Below, in pieces: positions 1 to 7,465 of a DNA stretch of 64,000 nt. The translations under genes were made by a program, and so were the position numbers. Source of the DNA: DAOPJM01 sp035399665 (GTDB lineage Bacteria; Bacillota; Clostridia; Christensenellales; CAG-138); the NCBI GenBank assembly GCA_035399665.1, contig DAOPJM010000001.1:1-64000 (forward strand). The letters are read 5' to 3'. Below the pieces are notes generated by a model. That model worked only from the letters and a program-made list of their open reading frames with translations, searched no databases and was not told the origin of the DNA. Every line of letters starts with the position of its first letter. Position 1 is the stretch's first letter.

Positions 1-240
1 AACGGCTATCCAATTAAGCCATATGACATATCCACGGAGAGCAAGCCCGGCGACGTGGACTGTAACGGCAATGTCAACGCGGCGGACGCAGCGACCATAC
101 TGCGTTACCTGGTTGGTATAGAGACGCTGAGCGAACAGGGCATGGCAAACGCCGACTGCGATGGCGATACCGGCCTCAACGCCGCCGACGCATCGGCGAT
201 ACTGCGCTACCTTGTGGGTCTGCTGGACAAGCTCGGATAA
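1..240 (+). CDS. C-terminal dockerin domain of a truncated secreted protein (5' partial)
   Basis: The reading frame is open from base 1 and ends at TAA 238-240; the start lies outside the window. The 79 visible residues contain two duplicated calcium-binding dockerin repeats: GDVDCNGNVNAADAATILRY (residues 18-37) and NADCDGDTGLNAADASAILRY-type (about 49-70), each with the D-x-N/D-x-N/D loop followed by an F-helix ILRYLVG. Known role of the family: dockerins dock secreted enzymes or structural proteins onto cohesin modules, as in cellulosomes and related extracellular complexes. The catalytic or binding part is not visible, so the function of the whole protein is unknown. No cohesin is visible in the window. 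A strong terminator follows 20 bp downstream, so this is the last gene of its transcript. Confidence 0.85.
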   Translation, partial: NGYPIKPYDISTESKPGDVDCNGNVNAADAATILRYLVGIETLSEQGMANADCDGDTGLNAADASAILRYLVGLLDKLG

Positions 241-260
241 TTATCCTACAATCGCATATC

Positions 261-290
261 AAAAAGCCGCTCTAAACAGGGCGGCTTTTT
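261..290 (+). terminator. Rho-independent terminator after the dockerin gene
   Basis: Perfect 10-bp stem (261-270 with 281-290), 10-nt loop, ending in a T run. The A/T-rich stem base makes it able to act in both directions. Degenerate copies of its right arm (GCGGCTTTT-TCGTGAGG) recur at about 311-330. Confidence 0.85.
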
Positions 291-350
291 CGTGAGGGGG
301 GAAGGGGACAGGACGGCTTTTCGTGAGGGATAGGGCAGAAGGGTGGCTTT

Positions 351-455
351 TAGCGGTGGAAAGCAGACAGGGTCGCGGGGCAGACTTTTTAGCGGTGGAA
401 AGCAGACAGGGCGGCGGGGCAGACTTTTTAGCGGTGAAAAGCAGACGGGGCGGCC
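351..455 (+). repeat. 39-bp tandem repeat, about 2.7 copies
   Basis: Units begin at 351, 390 and 429, each opening with TAGCGGTG(G/A)AAAGCAGAC. Units 1 and 2 differ at two positions; unit 3 is partial. The period is 13 codons and all frames stay open for about 110 residues, but no ribosome-binding site or recognisable protein is seen, so I treat it as non-coding. The whole gap 241-721 otherwise holds the terminator, a possible promoter and A/T-rich leader sequence. Confidence 0.75.
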
Positions 456-524
456 TTTCTTATTTTGCATCATGCATTTCGGGATTTTGCGAAGCGAAAA
501 TGATTACCGTACTTTTGAACCATA

Positions 525-552
525 TTGCATATTGAAGATTTTCCTGTATATA
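525..552 (+). promoter_or_regulatory. Possible sigma-A promoter for dgt-dnaG-rpoD
   Basis: TTGCAT at 525-530, 16-bp spacer, TATATA at 547-552. It would give a leader of about 160 nt before the dgt start at 722. Chosen by eye; no other good match lies in this gap. Confidence 0.4.
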
Positions 553-721
553 GCACACGAGGATTGCACGCAAAATAAACAGGCTATTTTGCAGGATTTT
601 TTTTGGGGATGTCGAATTATTAGACAGAGGGCCGAAATGGGGTCATGCATTTTATGTGGGTTTTACCGATGTTTGTGAAGCGTCGGGCGGTCTTTTTACC
701 GCTTTCTTATTGGAGGGCTTT

Positions 722-1738
722 ATGACGGATGATATTCGCAAGATGAGAGAACGATTGGAGCGTGAAACGCTGTCACCTTATGCGGCGCTTTCAGAAAACT
801 CCAAAGGCCGACAGCTTCAATTGCCGCCCTGCGATATTCGCACCGAATTCGTGCGTGACAGGGACAGGATACTGCACTGCAAGTCCTTTCGCCGCTTGAA
901 GCACAAGACCCAGGTATTCTTGGCTCCAGAGGGCGATCACTACCGCACGCGTCTTACGCATACCTTAGAGGTTTCGCAGATAGGGCGGACGATCGCGCGA
1001 GCGCTCAGTCTCAACGAGGACTTGACCGAAGCCATAGCCATGGGTCACGACCTTGGGCATACTCCCTTTGGCCACTCCGGTGAGGATGTTTTGCAGCAAC
1101 TCTTGGAGAACGTCGGCGGCTTTGAACACAACGTGCAGTCCCTTAGGGTGGTTGAAAAGCTTGAGAACGATGGCAGGGGCTTAAACCTCACCTTTGAGGT
1201 GAGAGATGGTATCCTAAATCACAAGAAAAGCGGACGTCCCGCGACTTTAGAGGGCGTGGTGCTGTCGATTGCCGACCGCATCGCCTACATCAACCACGAC
1301 ATCGACGACGCAATAAGGGCCGGAGTTCTAAAGGAAAGCGACATTCCCCAAAGCTCCCACGAGATGTTTGGCTCAACTCACGGCAGACGCATCAACAGCA
1401 TGATAGTGAATGTCGTTGAGAACAGCTTAGGCAAGCCCACTGTGGCTTTTACCCCCGAATGCGCTGAGGAGTTCGACCGCCTGCGCGAATTTATGTTTGA
1501 TCGGGTTTACTACAACCCCGAAGCCAAGACCGAGGAGGGCAGGGCCAAGCGTATGCTGGAGGAGCTGTTTCACTACTACCTCAACAACATCGATGAGCTT
1601 CCGCCTGAATACCTAAAGTTTATGGAGAGCGACGGCAAGGAGCGCGTCGTGTCGGACTACATCGCGGGCATGACCGATAACTATGCGATAAATCAATTTG
1701 AACGGCTATTCGTGCCGAGAAGTTGGAATACTAAGTAA
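722..1738 (+). CDS. dgt: dGTP triphosphohydrolase-like HD-domain protein
   Basis: Hydrolyses dGTP (or other dNTPs) to the deoxynucleoside plus triphosphate, adjusting nucleotide pools in the cytoplasm. The 338-residue protein has the HD metal-site pattern: RLTHTLEV near residue 76-83, then GHDLGHTPFGHSG near 106-118, and a downstream D in DRIAYINHDIDD. I start at ATG 722 (MTDDIRKM) because GGAGGGC lies just upstream; an earlier in-frame start at 656 has no such site. Its stop overlaps the dnaG start (TAATG at 1736-1740), so the two are translationally coupled. A dgt-like gene directly before dnaG-rpoD is common in Firmicutes. Length fits the short dgt-like subfamily, whose substrate range is less certain than that of E. 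coli Dgt. Confidence 0.93.
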   Translation: MTDDIRKMRERLERETLSPYAALSENSKGRQLQLPPCDIRTEFVRDRDRILHCKSFRRLKHKTQVFLAPEGDHYRTRLTHTLEVSQIGRTIARALSLNEDLTEAIAMGHDLGHTPFGHSGEDVLQQLLENVGGFEHNVQSLRVVEKLENDGRGLNLTFEVRDGILNHKKSGRPATLEGVVLSIADRIAYINHDIDDAIRAGVLKESDIPQSSHEMFGSTHGRRINSMIVNVVENSLGKPTVAFTPECAEEFDRLREFMFDRVYYNPEAKTEEGRAKRMLEELFHYYLNNIDELPPEYLKFMESDGKERVVSDYIAGMTDNYAINQFERLFVPRSWNTK

Positions 1739-3501
1739 TGGCGTTTTCTGAAAGCTGGCTGGACGAGCTTCTGGCCAAAAACGACATAGCGCAGGTGATA
1801 TCAGCCTACACAGAGCTTAGACCCAAGGGCGGCAGGCTGTGGGGGCTTTGTCCCCTGCACGGCGAAAAGACGCCCTCGTTTTCGGTGTCGCCCGACAAGC
1901 AGATGTTCTATTGCTTCGGCTGTCATGCGGGCGGGACGGTGATTCAGTTCCTTATGCAGATGGAACACCTAAGCTACTTTGAGGCTATACAAAAGCTTGC
2001 GGAGCGCGTTGGCATGGAGCTGCCCGACAGGGTGGACGATGACAAGTTCAGAAAGGAGCGCTCCGAGCGTGAGCGCATATTGGACGCCCTGCGGCGTGCC
2101 GCCCGCTACTATTGTGAACGCTTCTATGCGCCCGAGGGCGAGACAGCCCGAGCTTACGCCGCACAGCGAGGCTTAACCAAGGAAGCCGTATCCCGCTTTG
2201 GAATAGGTTGGGCGCCTTCGGGTTGGGACGGCATAATGAAGCATCTTACCGACGCGGGCTTCACCAAGGACGAACTCACAAAGGCGGGGCTATTGGTGCA
2301 TAACCGCGATAAGGACAGCTATTATGACACCTATCGTGGCAGGTTGATTTTCCCGATATGCGGCGCGGACGGCAAGGTTTTGGGCTTTGGCGCAAGGGTT
2401 TTGGACGACAGTACCCCGAAGTATATCAATACGGGCGACACCCCCGTTTACAACAAGCGCAATAACCTTTACGGTCTGTACCTTCATAAGCGGGCGGCCT
2501 GCCCCGACATAGTGATGGTTGAAGGGTACATGGACGTGATTGGACTGTACAAGGCGGGAATCACCAACGTCGTAGCCTCTTTGGGTACCGCGCTTACGCA
2601 GCAGCAGGCACAGCTTTTGAAGAATTGGCATGTCGAAACTGTGTATATAGCCTATGACGGCGACGCGGCGGGGCAGAATGCCATGCTTCGAGGCATGGAC
2701 ATACTTGCCGCGAAGGATTTGAAGGTGCGCGTGATACGCTTTCCGGACGGGCTTGACCCTGACGAATACGTTCAGGTCTATGGCAGCGAGGGCTTTAACC
2801 GCCTCAAGGAGAACGCGATTACCCACAACGAGTTTGCGCTCTTGACCATGGCAAAGGATATGGATTTCGACAAGGCGGACGACAGGGAACGGTACGCAAG
2901 AAAGGCTTGCGCCTACATTGCTACGCTGCAGCCTGTGGAGAGGGATCGCTACTTCTCCATTGTTTCACAGACGTCGGGGTATTCCGTGGAGGTACTGCGG
3001 CAGCAAAGCGGTTCCGTGTCAGTCGAAGCGGCTGTTTCTGCAAACCCAAAGTACAGCATGGGCGGAATACGCCGAAGGGCCAAGGGGCAGGACGACGCGA
3101 GACTGATTGCGGAACGCGCCCTTGTCAAAGCGGCGATATCCGACGCCGACGCATACAGGGCGGCGCGGGAGTTGCAAGTTGAGGACAAGCTGCGCGACAA
3201 GGTGATGTCGCAGATCTACGCGGAGCTTATACAAGTTGGCAGACCGAAGTTTAAGCTGTCGGATTACATCAGACAGCTTGAAGCCGATGAAGCGGACGCG
3301 GCCTCATCGCTTTTGAGAGCGGACGATGTGGAGACCGACGCCGTGAGGACGGTAAGGGACTGCGCGGAGCGCATAGACGAGCTGAACAAGGCGGAACGCA
3401 TGGAGGCTTTGAGCGCGGCTTTGGCGGACAGTTCAATTTCTTCGCAAGAAAAAATAAAAATGATGAATGAGATTCAAAGATTATCAAAGGCTAAAAAGTA
3501 A
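1738..3501 (+). CDS. dnaG: DNA primase DnaG
   Basis: Synthesises RNA primers at the replication fork together with the replicative helicase. Domains in order over 587 residues: N-terminal CHC2 zinc-binding domain (CPLHGEKTPSFSVS...CFGCH, about residues 38-64), the RNA polymerase core, then the TOPRIM fold (VEGYMDV near 260, and the acidic AYDGDAAG near 305-312), and a charged C-terminal helicase-interaction region. The length is typical. The ATG overlaps the dgt stop. A GGAG site for rpoD begins immediately after the TAA, giving the classical macromolecular-synthesis order dnaG-rpoD, which couples replication priming with vegetative transcription. Confidence 0.97.
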   Translation: MAFSESWLDELLAKNDIAQVISAYTELRPKGGRLWGLCPLHGEKTPSFSVSPDKQMFYCFGCHAGGTVIQFLMQMEHLSYFEAIQKLAERVGMELPDRVDDDKFRKERSERERILDALRRAARYYCERFYAPEGETARAYAAQRGLTKEAVSRFGIGWAPSGWDGIMKHLTDAGFTKDELTKAGLLVHNRDKDSYYDTYRGRLIFPICGADGKVLGFGARVLDDSTPKYINTGDTPVYNKRNNLYGLYLHKRAACPDIVMVEGYMDVIGLYKAGITNVVASLGTALTQQQAQLLKNWHVETVYIAYDGDAAGQNAMLRGMDILAAKDLKVRVIRFPDGLDPDEYVQVYGSEGFNRLKENAITHNEFALLTMAKDMDFDKADDRERYARKACAYIATLQPVERDRYFSIVSQTSGYSVEVLRQQSGSVSVEAAVSANPKYSMGGIRRRAKGQDDARLIAERALVKAAISDADAYRAARELQVEDKLRDKVMSQIYAELIQVGRPKFKLSDYIRQLEADEADAASSLLRADDVETDAVRTVRDCAERIDELNKAERMEALSAALADSSISSQEKIKMMNEIQRLSKAKK

Positions 3502-3514
3502 GGAGACGGGAAGT

Positions 3515-4606
3515 ATGGAGATCAGCAAAGAATCAAAGAGCAAGATCAATGTGCTGCTGGAGGTCGGAAAGCAGAAGGGCGTACTGACCTACAAGGAGAT
3601 CATAGACGCGCTGTCCGAGGAGGAGCTAAATCAGGAGCAGATCGAGAAGATCTACGACAGGATTGAGCAGCTCAACATCGACGTCGTTGAGGAGGTCGAT
3701 GTACCGGAGAACATCGAGGAGGAGATCGAGGAGATTGCCACCACGATAAGCCCCATAGAAGGCGTGAACATCGACGACCCCGTGCGTATGTATCTCAAGG
3801 AGATAGGCAAGGTACCCTTGCTTACGGCACAGGAAGAGGTTGACATCGCCCGTACTATGGCGGAAGGCGACAAGGAGGAGAGCGAGGAAGCCGCAAGGAA
3901 GCTTGCAGAAGCCAACCTTAGGCTTGTCGTGTCGATAGCCAAACGCTATGTAGGCAGGGGTATGCTTTTCTTGGATCTCATACAGGAGGGCAATATGGGC
4001 CTTATAAAAGCGGTCGAGAAGTTCGACTATCGCAAGGGCTATAAGTTCTCCACCTACGCTACTTGGTGGATAAGGCAGGCCATCACCCGCGCAATCGCGG
4101 ATCAGGCGAGGACTATCCGCATCCCCGTGCATATGGTTGAGACGATTAACAAGCTCATCCGTGTGAATCGTCAGCTTGTTCAGGAGTACGGCAGGGATTC
4201 GCGTCCCGATGAGATTGCAAAAGAGATGGGTATGTCGGAGGACAGGGTTCGCGAGATACTCAAGATAGCGCAGGAGCCGGTTTCGCTTGAAACGCCAATA
4301 GGTGAGGAGGATGACAGTCACTTGGGCGACTTCATTCCGGATGAGGAAGCGCTGGCGCCCGCGGACGCTGTGGCGTCAACGCTGCTCAAGGAGCAGCTCA
4401 TGGAGGTGCTTTCGTCATTGACGCCGAGAGAGGCAAAGGTTTTGCGCTTAAGGTACGGTCTGGACGATGGCAAGGCAAGAACGCTTGAGGAGGTCGGACG
4501 CGAATTCAACGTGACCCGTGAGCGTATACGACAGATAGAGGCGAAAGCTCTGCGTAAACTGCGCCACCCCTCAAGGAGCAAGAAGCTCAAAGACTTTTTA
4601 GAGTAA
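3515..4606 (+). CDS. rpoD: Housekeeping RNA polymerase sigma factor RpoD (SigA)
   Basis: Primary sigma-70 factor directing RNA polymerase to -35/-10 promoters. The 363-residue protein has region 1.1 (residues 5-60), region 1.2 (DDPVRMYLKEIGKVPLL), regions 2.1-2.4 (ANLRLVVSIAKRYVGRGM from about 133, then FSTYATWWIRQAITRAI), region 3 and region 4.2 with the helix-turn-helix LEEVGREFNVTRERIRQIEA near 322-341. The acidic loop between regions 1.1 and 1.2 is short, as in Bacillus and clostridial SigA and unlike E. coli. Start chosen at ATG 3515 with AGGAGACGGG upstream; this lies 13 bp after dnaG. The many TTGACA/TATAAT-like promoters found in the window are its expected targets. Confidence 0.98.
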   Translation: MEISKESKSKINVLLEVGKQKGVLTYKEIIDALSEEELNQEQIEKIYDRIEQLNIDVVEEVDVPENIEEEIEEIATTISPIEGVNIDDPVRMYLKEIGKVPLLTAQEEVDIARTMAEGDKEESEEAARKLAEANLRLVVSIAKRYVGRGMLFLDLIQEGNMGLIKAVEKFDYRKGYKFSTYATWWIRQAITRAIADQARTIRIPVHMVETINKLIRVNRQLVQEYGRDSRPDEIAKEMGMSEDRVREILKIAQEPVSLETPIGEEDDSHLGDFIPDEEALAPADAVASTLLKEQLMEVLSSLTPREAKVLRLRYGLDDGKARTLEEVGREFNVTRERIRQIEAKALRKLRHPSRSKKLKDFLE

Positions 4607-4618
4607 ATTGGAGTAGAA

Positions 4619-5578
4619 ATGGAAAGAAAGCTGCAAATAGTTGTATTGGACGGCAAGGCGCTGAATCCCGGCGATATGAGCTGGGACGCCTTGGCGCAGT
4701 TTGGAACGCTGTCGGTGTATGACCGCACGGCGGAGACGGATGTGGTTTGGCGCATACGCGGCGCGGATGTTGTGTTTACCAACAAGACCAAGCTAAGCCG
4801 CGAGGTCTTGGCTACAAACAAGAAGCTGGGGTTCATCGGCGTGTTGGCGACAGGCTATGACGTGGTGGACGTTAAGGCGGCAAAGGAGTTCGGCATAGTC
4901 GTGAGTAACGTTCCCGCGTACAGCACCGCGGCGGTGGCGCAGCACGCCATTGCGCTTTTGCTTGAAATGCTGTCCAATGTGGGACGCCACAGCGCTTTGG
5001 TGCAGCAGGGACGTTGGTCAGCCTGCCCTGACTATGCGTATTGGGAGAAAACCCCGATCGAGGCCGCAGGCCTTACCATGGGCATTGTAGGCACGGGTCA
5101 GATAGGGCAACACGTCGCCGCCATAGCCGAGGCTTTGGGCATGAAGGTAATAGGCTATGCCCCAAGACCCAAGGAGGGCTTTAGGGGTGAGTATGTCACT
5201 CTCGATCGTCTGCTAAAGGAATCCGATGTTATCAGCTTAAACTGTCCCGCGAATGCCGAAACCATTGGTCTTATCAATAGGGATACCATAGCCGAGATGA
5301 AGAACGGAGCGATAGTAATCAATACCGCAAGGGGCGCGCTTGTTTCGGAGGGCGATATAGCCGAAGCGCTTGAGAGCGGAAAGCTGTCGGGCTACGGCAC
5401 GGACGTCGCAAGCCGTGAGCCTTTGCCCATAAGAAGCCCGCTCATTGGTGCGCCGAACTGCTATGTCACTTCGCATTACGCTTGGGCGCCACTGACCGCA
5501 AGGCGCAGACTGATGCAGATTTCGACAGACAACCTCAAGGCGTACTTGGACGGCAAACCGCAAAACGTAGTCAGCTGA
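4619..5578 (+). CDS. D-isomer specific 2-hydroxyacid dehydrogenase (hydroxypyruvate/glycerate type)
   Basis: NAD(P)-dependent reduction of a 2-keto acid to the D-2-hydroxy acid. In the 319 residues the Rossmann motif GTGQIG lies near 156-161. The catalytic Arg is in NTARGALV (near 236), the Glu in SREPLP (near 266) and the His in TSHYAWAP (near 285), all in the expected order. The signature resembles glycerate/hydroxypyruvate dehydrogenases (HprA-like) more than lactate or phosphoglycerate dehydrogenases, but substrate cannot be assigned with certainty. It sits 12 bp after rpoD and is followed by a strong terminator at 5598, so it may be the last gene of the dgt-dnaG-rpoD transcript. Confidence 0.9.
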   Translation: MERKLQIVVLDGKALNPGDMSWDALAQFGTLSVYDRTAETDVVWRIRGADVVFTNKTKLSREVLATNKKLGFIGVLATGYDVVDVKAAKEFGIVVSNVPAYSTAAVAQHAIALLLEMLSNVGRHSALVQQGRWSACPDYAYWEKTPIEAAGLTMGIVGTGQIGQHVAAIAEALGMKVIGYAPRPKEGFRGEYVTLDRLLKESDVISLNCPANAETIGLINRDTIAEMKNGAIVINTARGALVSEGDIAEALESGKLSGYGTDVASREPLPIRSPLIGAPNCYVTSHYAWAPLTARRRLMQISTDNLKAYLDGKPQNVVS

Positions 5579-5597
5579 GCGGCAAAAGGATTATATC

Positions 5598-5640
5598 GGG
5601 GGCGCGTATGCTAAAAATGCGAGCATATCCGCCCCTTTTT
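5598..5640 (+). terminator. Terminator closing the dgt-dnaG-rpoD region
   Basis: Two-part stem: GGGGCG pairs with CGCCCC and an inner TATGCT pairs with AGCATA, followed by five T (5636-5640). Confidence 0.85.
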
Positions 5641-5669
5641 CATGCTACCCCCGCTCCCACGAATCACCC

Positions 5670-6093
5670 GTTGTCCTCCTGAGGAGCGGCAGATCCGAAG
5701 GATCTTGAAACAGACTTGCGGTGAAACCCCCGCTCCCCCGAACTGCCCCCACTGTCATCCTGAGGAGCGGCAGCGACGAAGGATCTTGAAACAGACTTGT
5801 GGTGAAACCTCCGCTCCCCCGAACCGCCCCCACTGTCATCCTGAGGAGCGGCAGATCCGAAGGATCTTGAAACAGACTTGTGGTGAAAGTGTTGCTCCCC
5901 CGTGGGACAAGGGAGCCATAGGGGGAGCGCCCCTTGACTTCTATGTTTTTAGCAAGATCCTTCGCCTATGGCTCAGGATGACAAGGGGGTTACAGCCACT
6001 TTCAAACCTGTTCGCATTCGTATTGAAACCTCCACTGTCATCCTGAGGAGCGTCAGATCCGAAGGATCTTGAAACAGACTTGTGGTGAAAACT
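5670..6093 (+). repeat. Array of REP-like palindromic repeats (81-bp tandem unit plus scattered copies)
   Basis: Three near-identical units start at 5670, 5751 and 5832, an exact 81-bp period. Each opens with a TGTCATCCTGAGGAGCG-type core, contains the perfect small palindrome AGATCC-GAA-GGATCT (units 1 and 3), and runs into CTTGAAACAGACTTG and a C-rich tail. An inverted copy lies at about 5952-5993 (CTCAGGATGACA) and a further direct copy at 6034-6093. The open frame through this array encodes only the repeat and is not a gene. Related copies occur near 34.03-34.41 kb and 48.76-48.81 kb. The stretch 5641-6415 contains only these repeats, a gap and A/T-rich DNA. Confidence 0.85.
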
Positions 6094-6148
6094 CCGCTCC
6101 TCCGAACCGCCCTGTTGTTGTTATACTGAGTAATCAAACGATTCTGCA

Positions 6149-6248
6149 NNNNNNNNNNNNNNNNNNNNNNNNNNNNNNNNNNNNNNNNNNNNNNNNNNNN
6201 NNNNNNNNNNNNNNNNNNNNNNNNNNNNNNNNNNNNNNNNNNNNNNNN
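6149..6248. other. Assembly gap, 100 N, with duplicated flanks
   Basis: Exactly 100 undetermined bases. The 55 bases before it (6094-6148) are identical to the 55 bases after it (6249-6303), so the gap is probably scaffold padding between overlapping contig ends rather than 100 bp of missing sequence. Confidence 0.95.
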
Positions 6249-6415
6249 CCGCTCCTCCGAACCGCCCTGTTGTTGTTATACTGAGTAATCAAACGATTCT
6301 GCATATCCTCTTGACTTAGTCACACTCTGCACAAAGAACGGCAACTCGTCAATTCCACAGCTTGCGCTCCAACACCCGCATTTATAATGGACTCTGTAAA
6401 TATTCTATTTCCCTC

Positions 6416-6443
6416 TTGCAAAACTTTGTGGATATGGTACAAT
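6416..6443 (+). promoter_or_regulatory. Sigma-A promoter of the SRP RNA gene
   Basis: TTGCAA at 6416-6421, 16-bp spacer, TACAAT at 6438-6443. The predicted transcription start near 6450 coincides with the 5' base of the RNA closing helix. Confidence 0.7.
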
Positions 6444-6449
6444 ACTATC

Positions 6450-6720
6450 GCCGCACCAGGCGGGGAGATAGCGGTGCCCTGTACTCGCAATCCGCTACAG
6501 CGAGGCGTGATCCCTGTCCTGAGGCATTTGTCTGTGAGGCCGACATGAACACGGAGTGTTGATAATTGGGCCCTGTGCAATCGAAAGCTTTGAACCGCGT
6601 CAGGTCCTGACGGAAGCAGCGCTAAGGAGATATTTCGGTGTGCCGCGGGTAAACCTGAGGGGAGCTGCCGATTCATGTACCGCTCGGAGGCCGTTGTCGA
6701 GGGACGGGTGTGCGGCGCTT
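6450..6720 (+). ncRNA. ffs: Signal recognition particle RNA, large bacterial type (6S/scRNA class)
   Basis: RNA scaffold of the signal recognition particle, binding Ffh and targeting nascent membrane and secreted proteins. The Alu domain is recognisable at the 5' end (GGGGAGATAGCGGTGCCCTG then ATCCGCTACAGCGAGG). The S-domain helix 8 carries the Ffh-binding motif GGTCC-TGAC-GGAAGCAGC near 6603-6620, with a TGAC tetraloop of the URRC class. The 5' end CGCCGCACC pairs with GGTGTGCGGCG at the 3' end (one bulge), closing a molecule of about 270 nt. Own promoter upstream and terminator at 6744. A short reading frame over this region is spurious. Confidence 0.93.
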
Positions 6721-6743
6721 TTGTAAAGGATGATACATTATAT

Positions 6744-6777
6744 GACCGCCGCTTGAAATAGTTGGCGGTCGCTTTTG
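6744..6777 (+). terminator. Terminator of the SRP RNA gene
   Basis: GACCGCC (6744-6750) pairs with GGCGGTC (6764-6770), 13-nt loop, then GCTTTTG. It lies directly before the sdaAB ribosome-binding site, so sdaAB is either expressed by readthrough or from a promoter I do not recognise. Confidence 0.75.
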
Positions 6778-6789
6778 TTCGGAGGATGT

Positions 6790-7455
6790 ATGAACGAAGT
6801 TTTGTCCGTGTTTGACATAATCGGGCCGCGAATGACCGGCCCGTCAAGCTCGCATACCGCGGGTGCGGTACGGCTCGGCAACGCGGCGCTGCGGCTGTTG
6901 GGCAAGCCCGTGTCCGAGGCGTATTTCACTCTGTATGGCTCCTTTGCCACAACCGGCAAGGGGCATGGCACCGATAAGGCCTTGATTGCCGGAGTTCTTG
7001 GTATGCAGCCTGACGACTCCCGAATCCGCGACGCATACTCCGCAGCAAAGGAGCGCGACGTCTACGTTTCGGTGGATTACTCCGATGAGCCGTGCCGTCA
7101 CCCGAACACAGCCGGGATACGCCTTGTTGCTGAGAGCGGAGAGGAGATTCAGCTTGAGGGTGAGTCCATTGGCGGGGGCAGGATACTCGTAGTAGAGATT
7201 AACGGGCTTGATATAGAGACCACCTTCGACTACCCGACCCTCATAGTGCAGCACAAGGACGAGCCGGGCGTTATCGCGGAGGTCACGCACGTCTTAGCGC
7301 AGCTCAAGGTCAACATCGCCTTCATGCGCGTGTTCCGTCACGGCAAGGGCGACGACGCCTATATGAGCATCGAGACCGATACGCCCGTGACAAAGGATAT
7401 GGTCAATATCATCAAGAGCTTATGTCACAGCGTGATTAAGCTGTTCGCGGTGTAG
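6790..7455 (+). CDS. sdaAB: L-serine dehydratase, beta subunit
   Basis: Small subunit of the iron-sulfur L-serine dehydratase, which deaminates L-serine to pyruvate and ammonia. The 221-residue protein has the family N-terminus (VFDIIGPRMTGPSSSHTAGAVR) and a C-terminal ACT domain (about residues 148-221, VQHKDEPGVIAEVTHVLA) that in this family senses serine. ATG 6790 is chosen over an earlier in-frame TTG at 6775 because GGAGG at 6781-6785 is placed for it. The alpha subunit starts 10 bp downstream; together they form the split type found in Gram-positive anaerobes. Confidence 0.95.
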   Translation: MNEVLSVFDIIGPRMTGPSSSHTAGAVRLGNAALRLLGKPVSEAYFTLYGSFATTGKGHGTDKALIAGVLGMQPDDSRIRDAYSAAKERDVYVSVDYSDEPCRHPNTAGIRLVAESGEEIQLEGESIGGGRILVVEINGLDIETTFDYPTLIVQHKDEPGVIAEVTHVLAQLKVNIAFMRVFRHGKGDDAYMSIETDTPVTKDMVNIIKSLCHSVIKLFAV

Positions 7456-7465
7456 GAGACAGAAT

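Noticed and set aside
323..678. Two overlapping open frames through the 39-bp repeat
   Set aside because: Created by the repeat period being a multiple of three; no ribosome-binding site and no protein-like composition.
5670..5912. Regular array suggesting CRISPR
   Set aside because: The whole 81-bp unit repeats, with no variable spacers of constant length and no cas genes.
5642..6046. Open frame of 134 codons with repeated PPEERQxRRILKQTCGE
   Set aside because: It is only the translation of the 81-bp REP-like repeats; no ribosome-binding site and related frames occur on both strands.
6362..6562. 66-codon open frame at the SRP RNA promoter and 5' end
   Set aside because: Overlaps the promoter and Alu domain of the SRP RNA gene.
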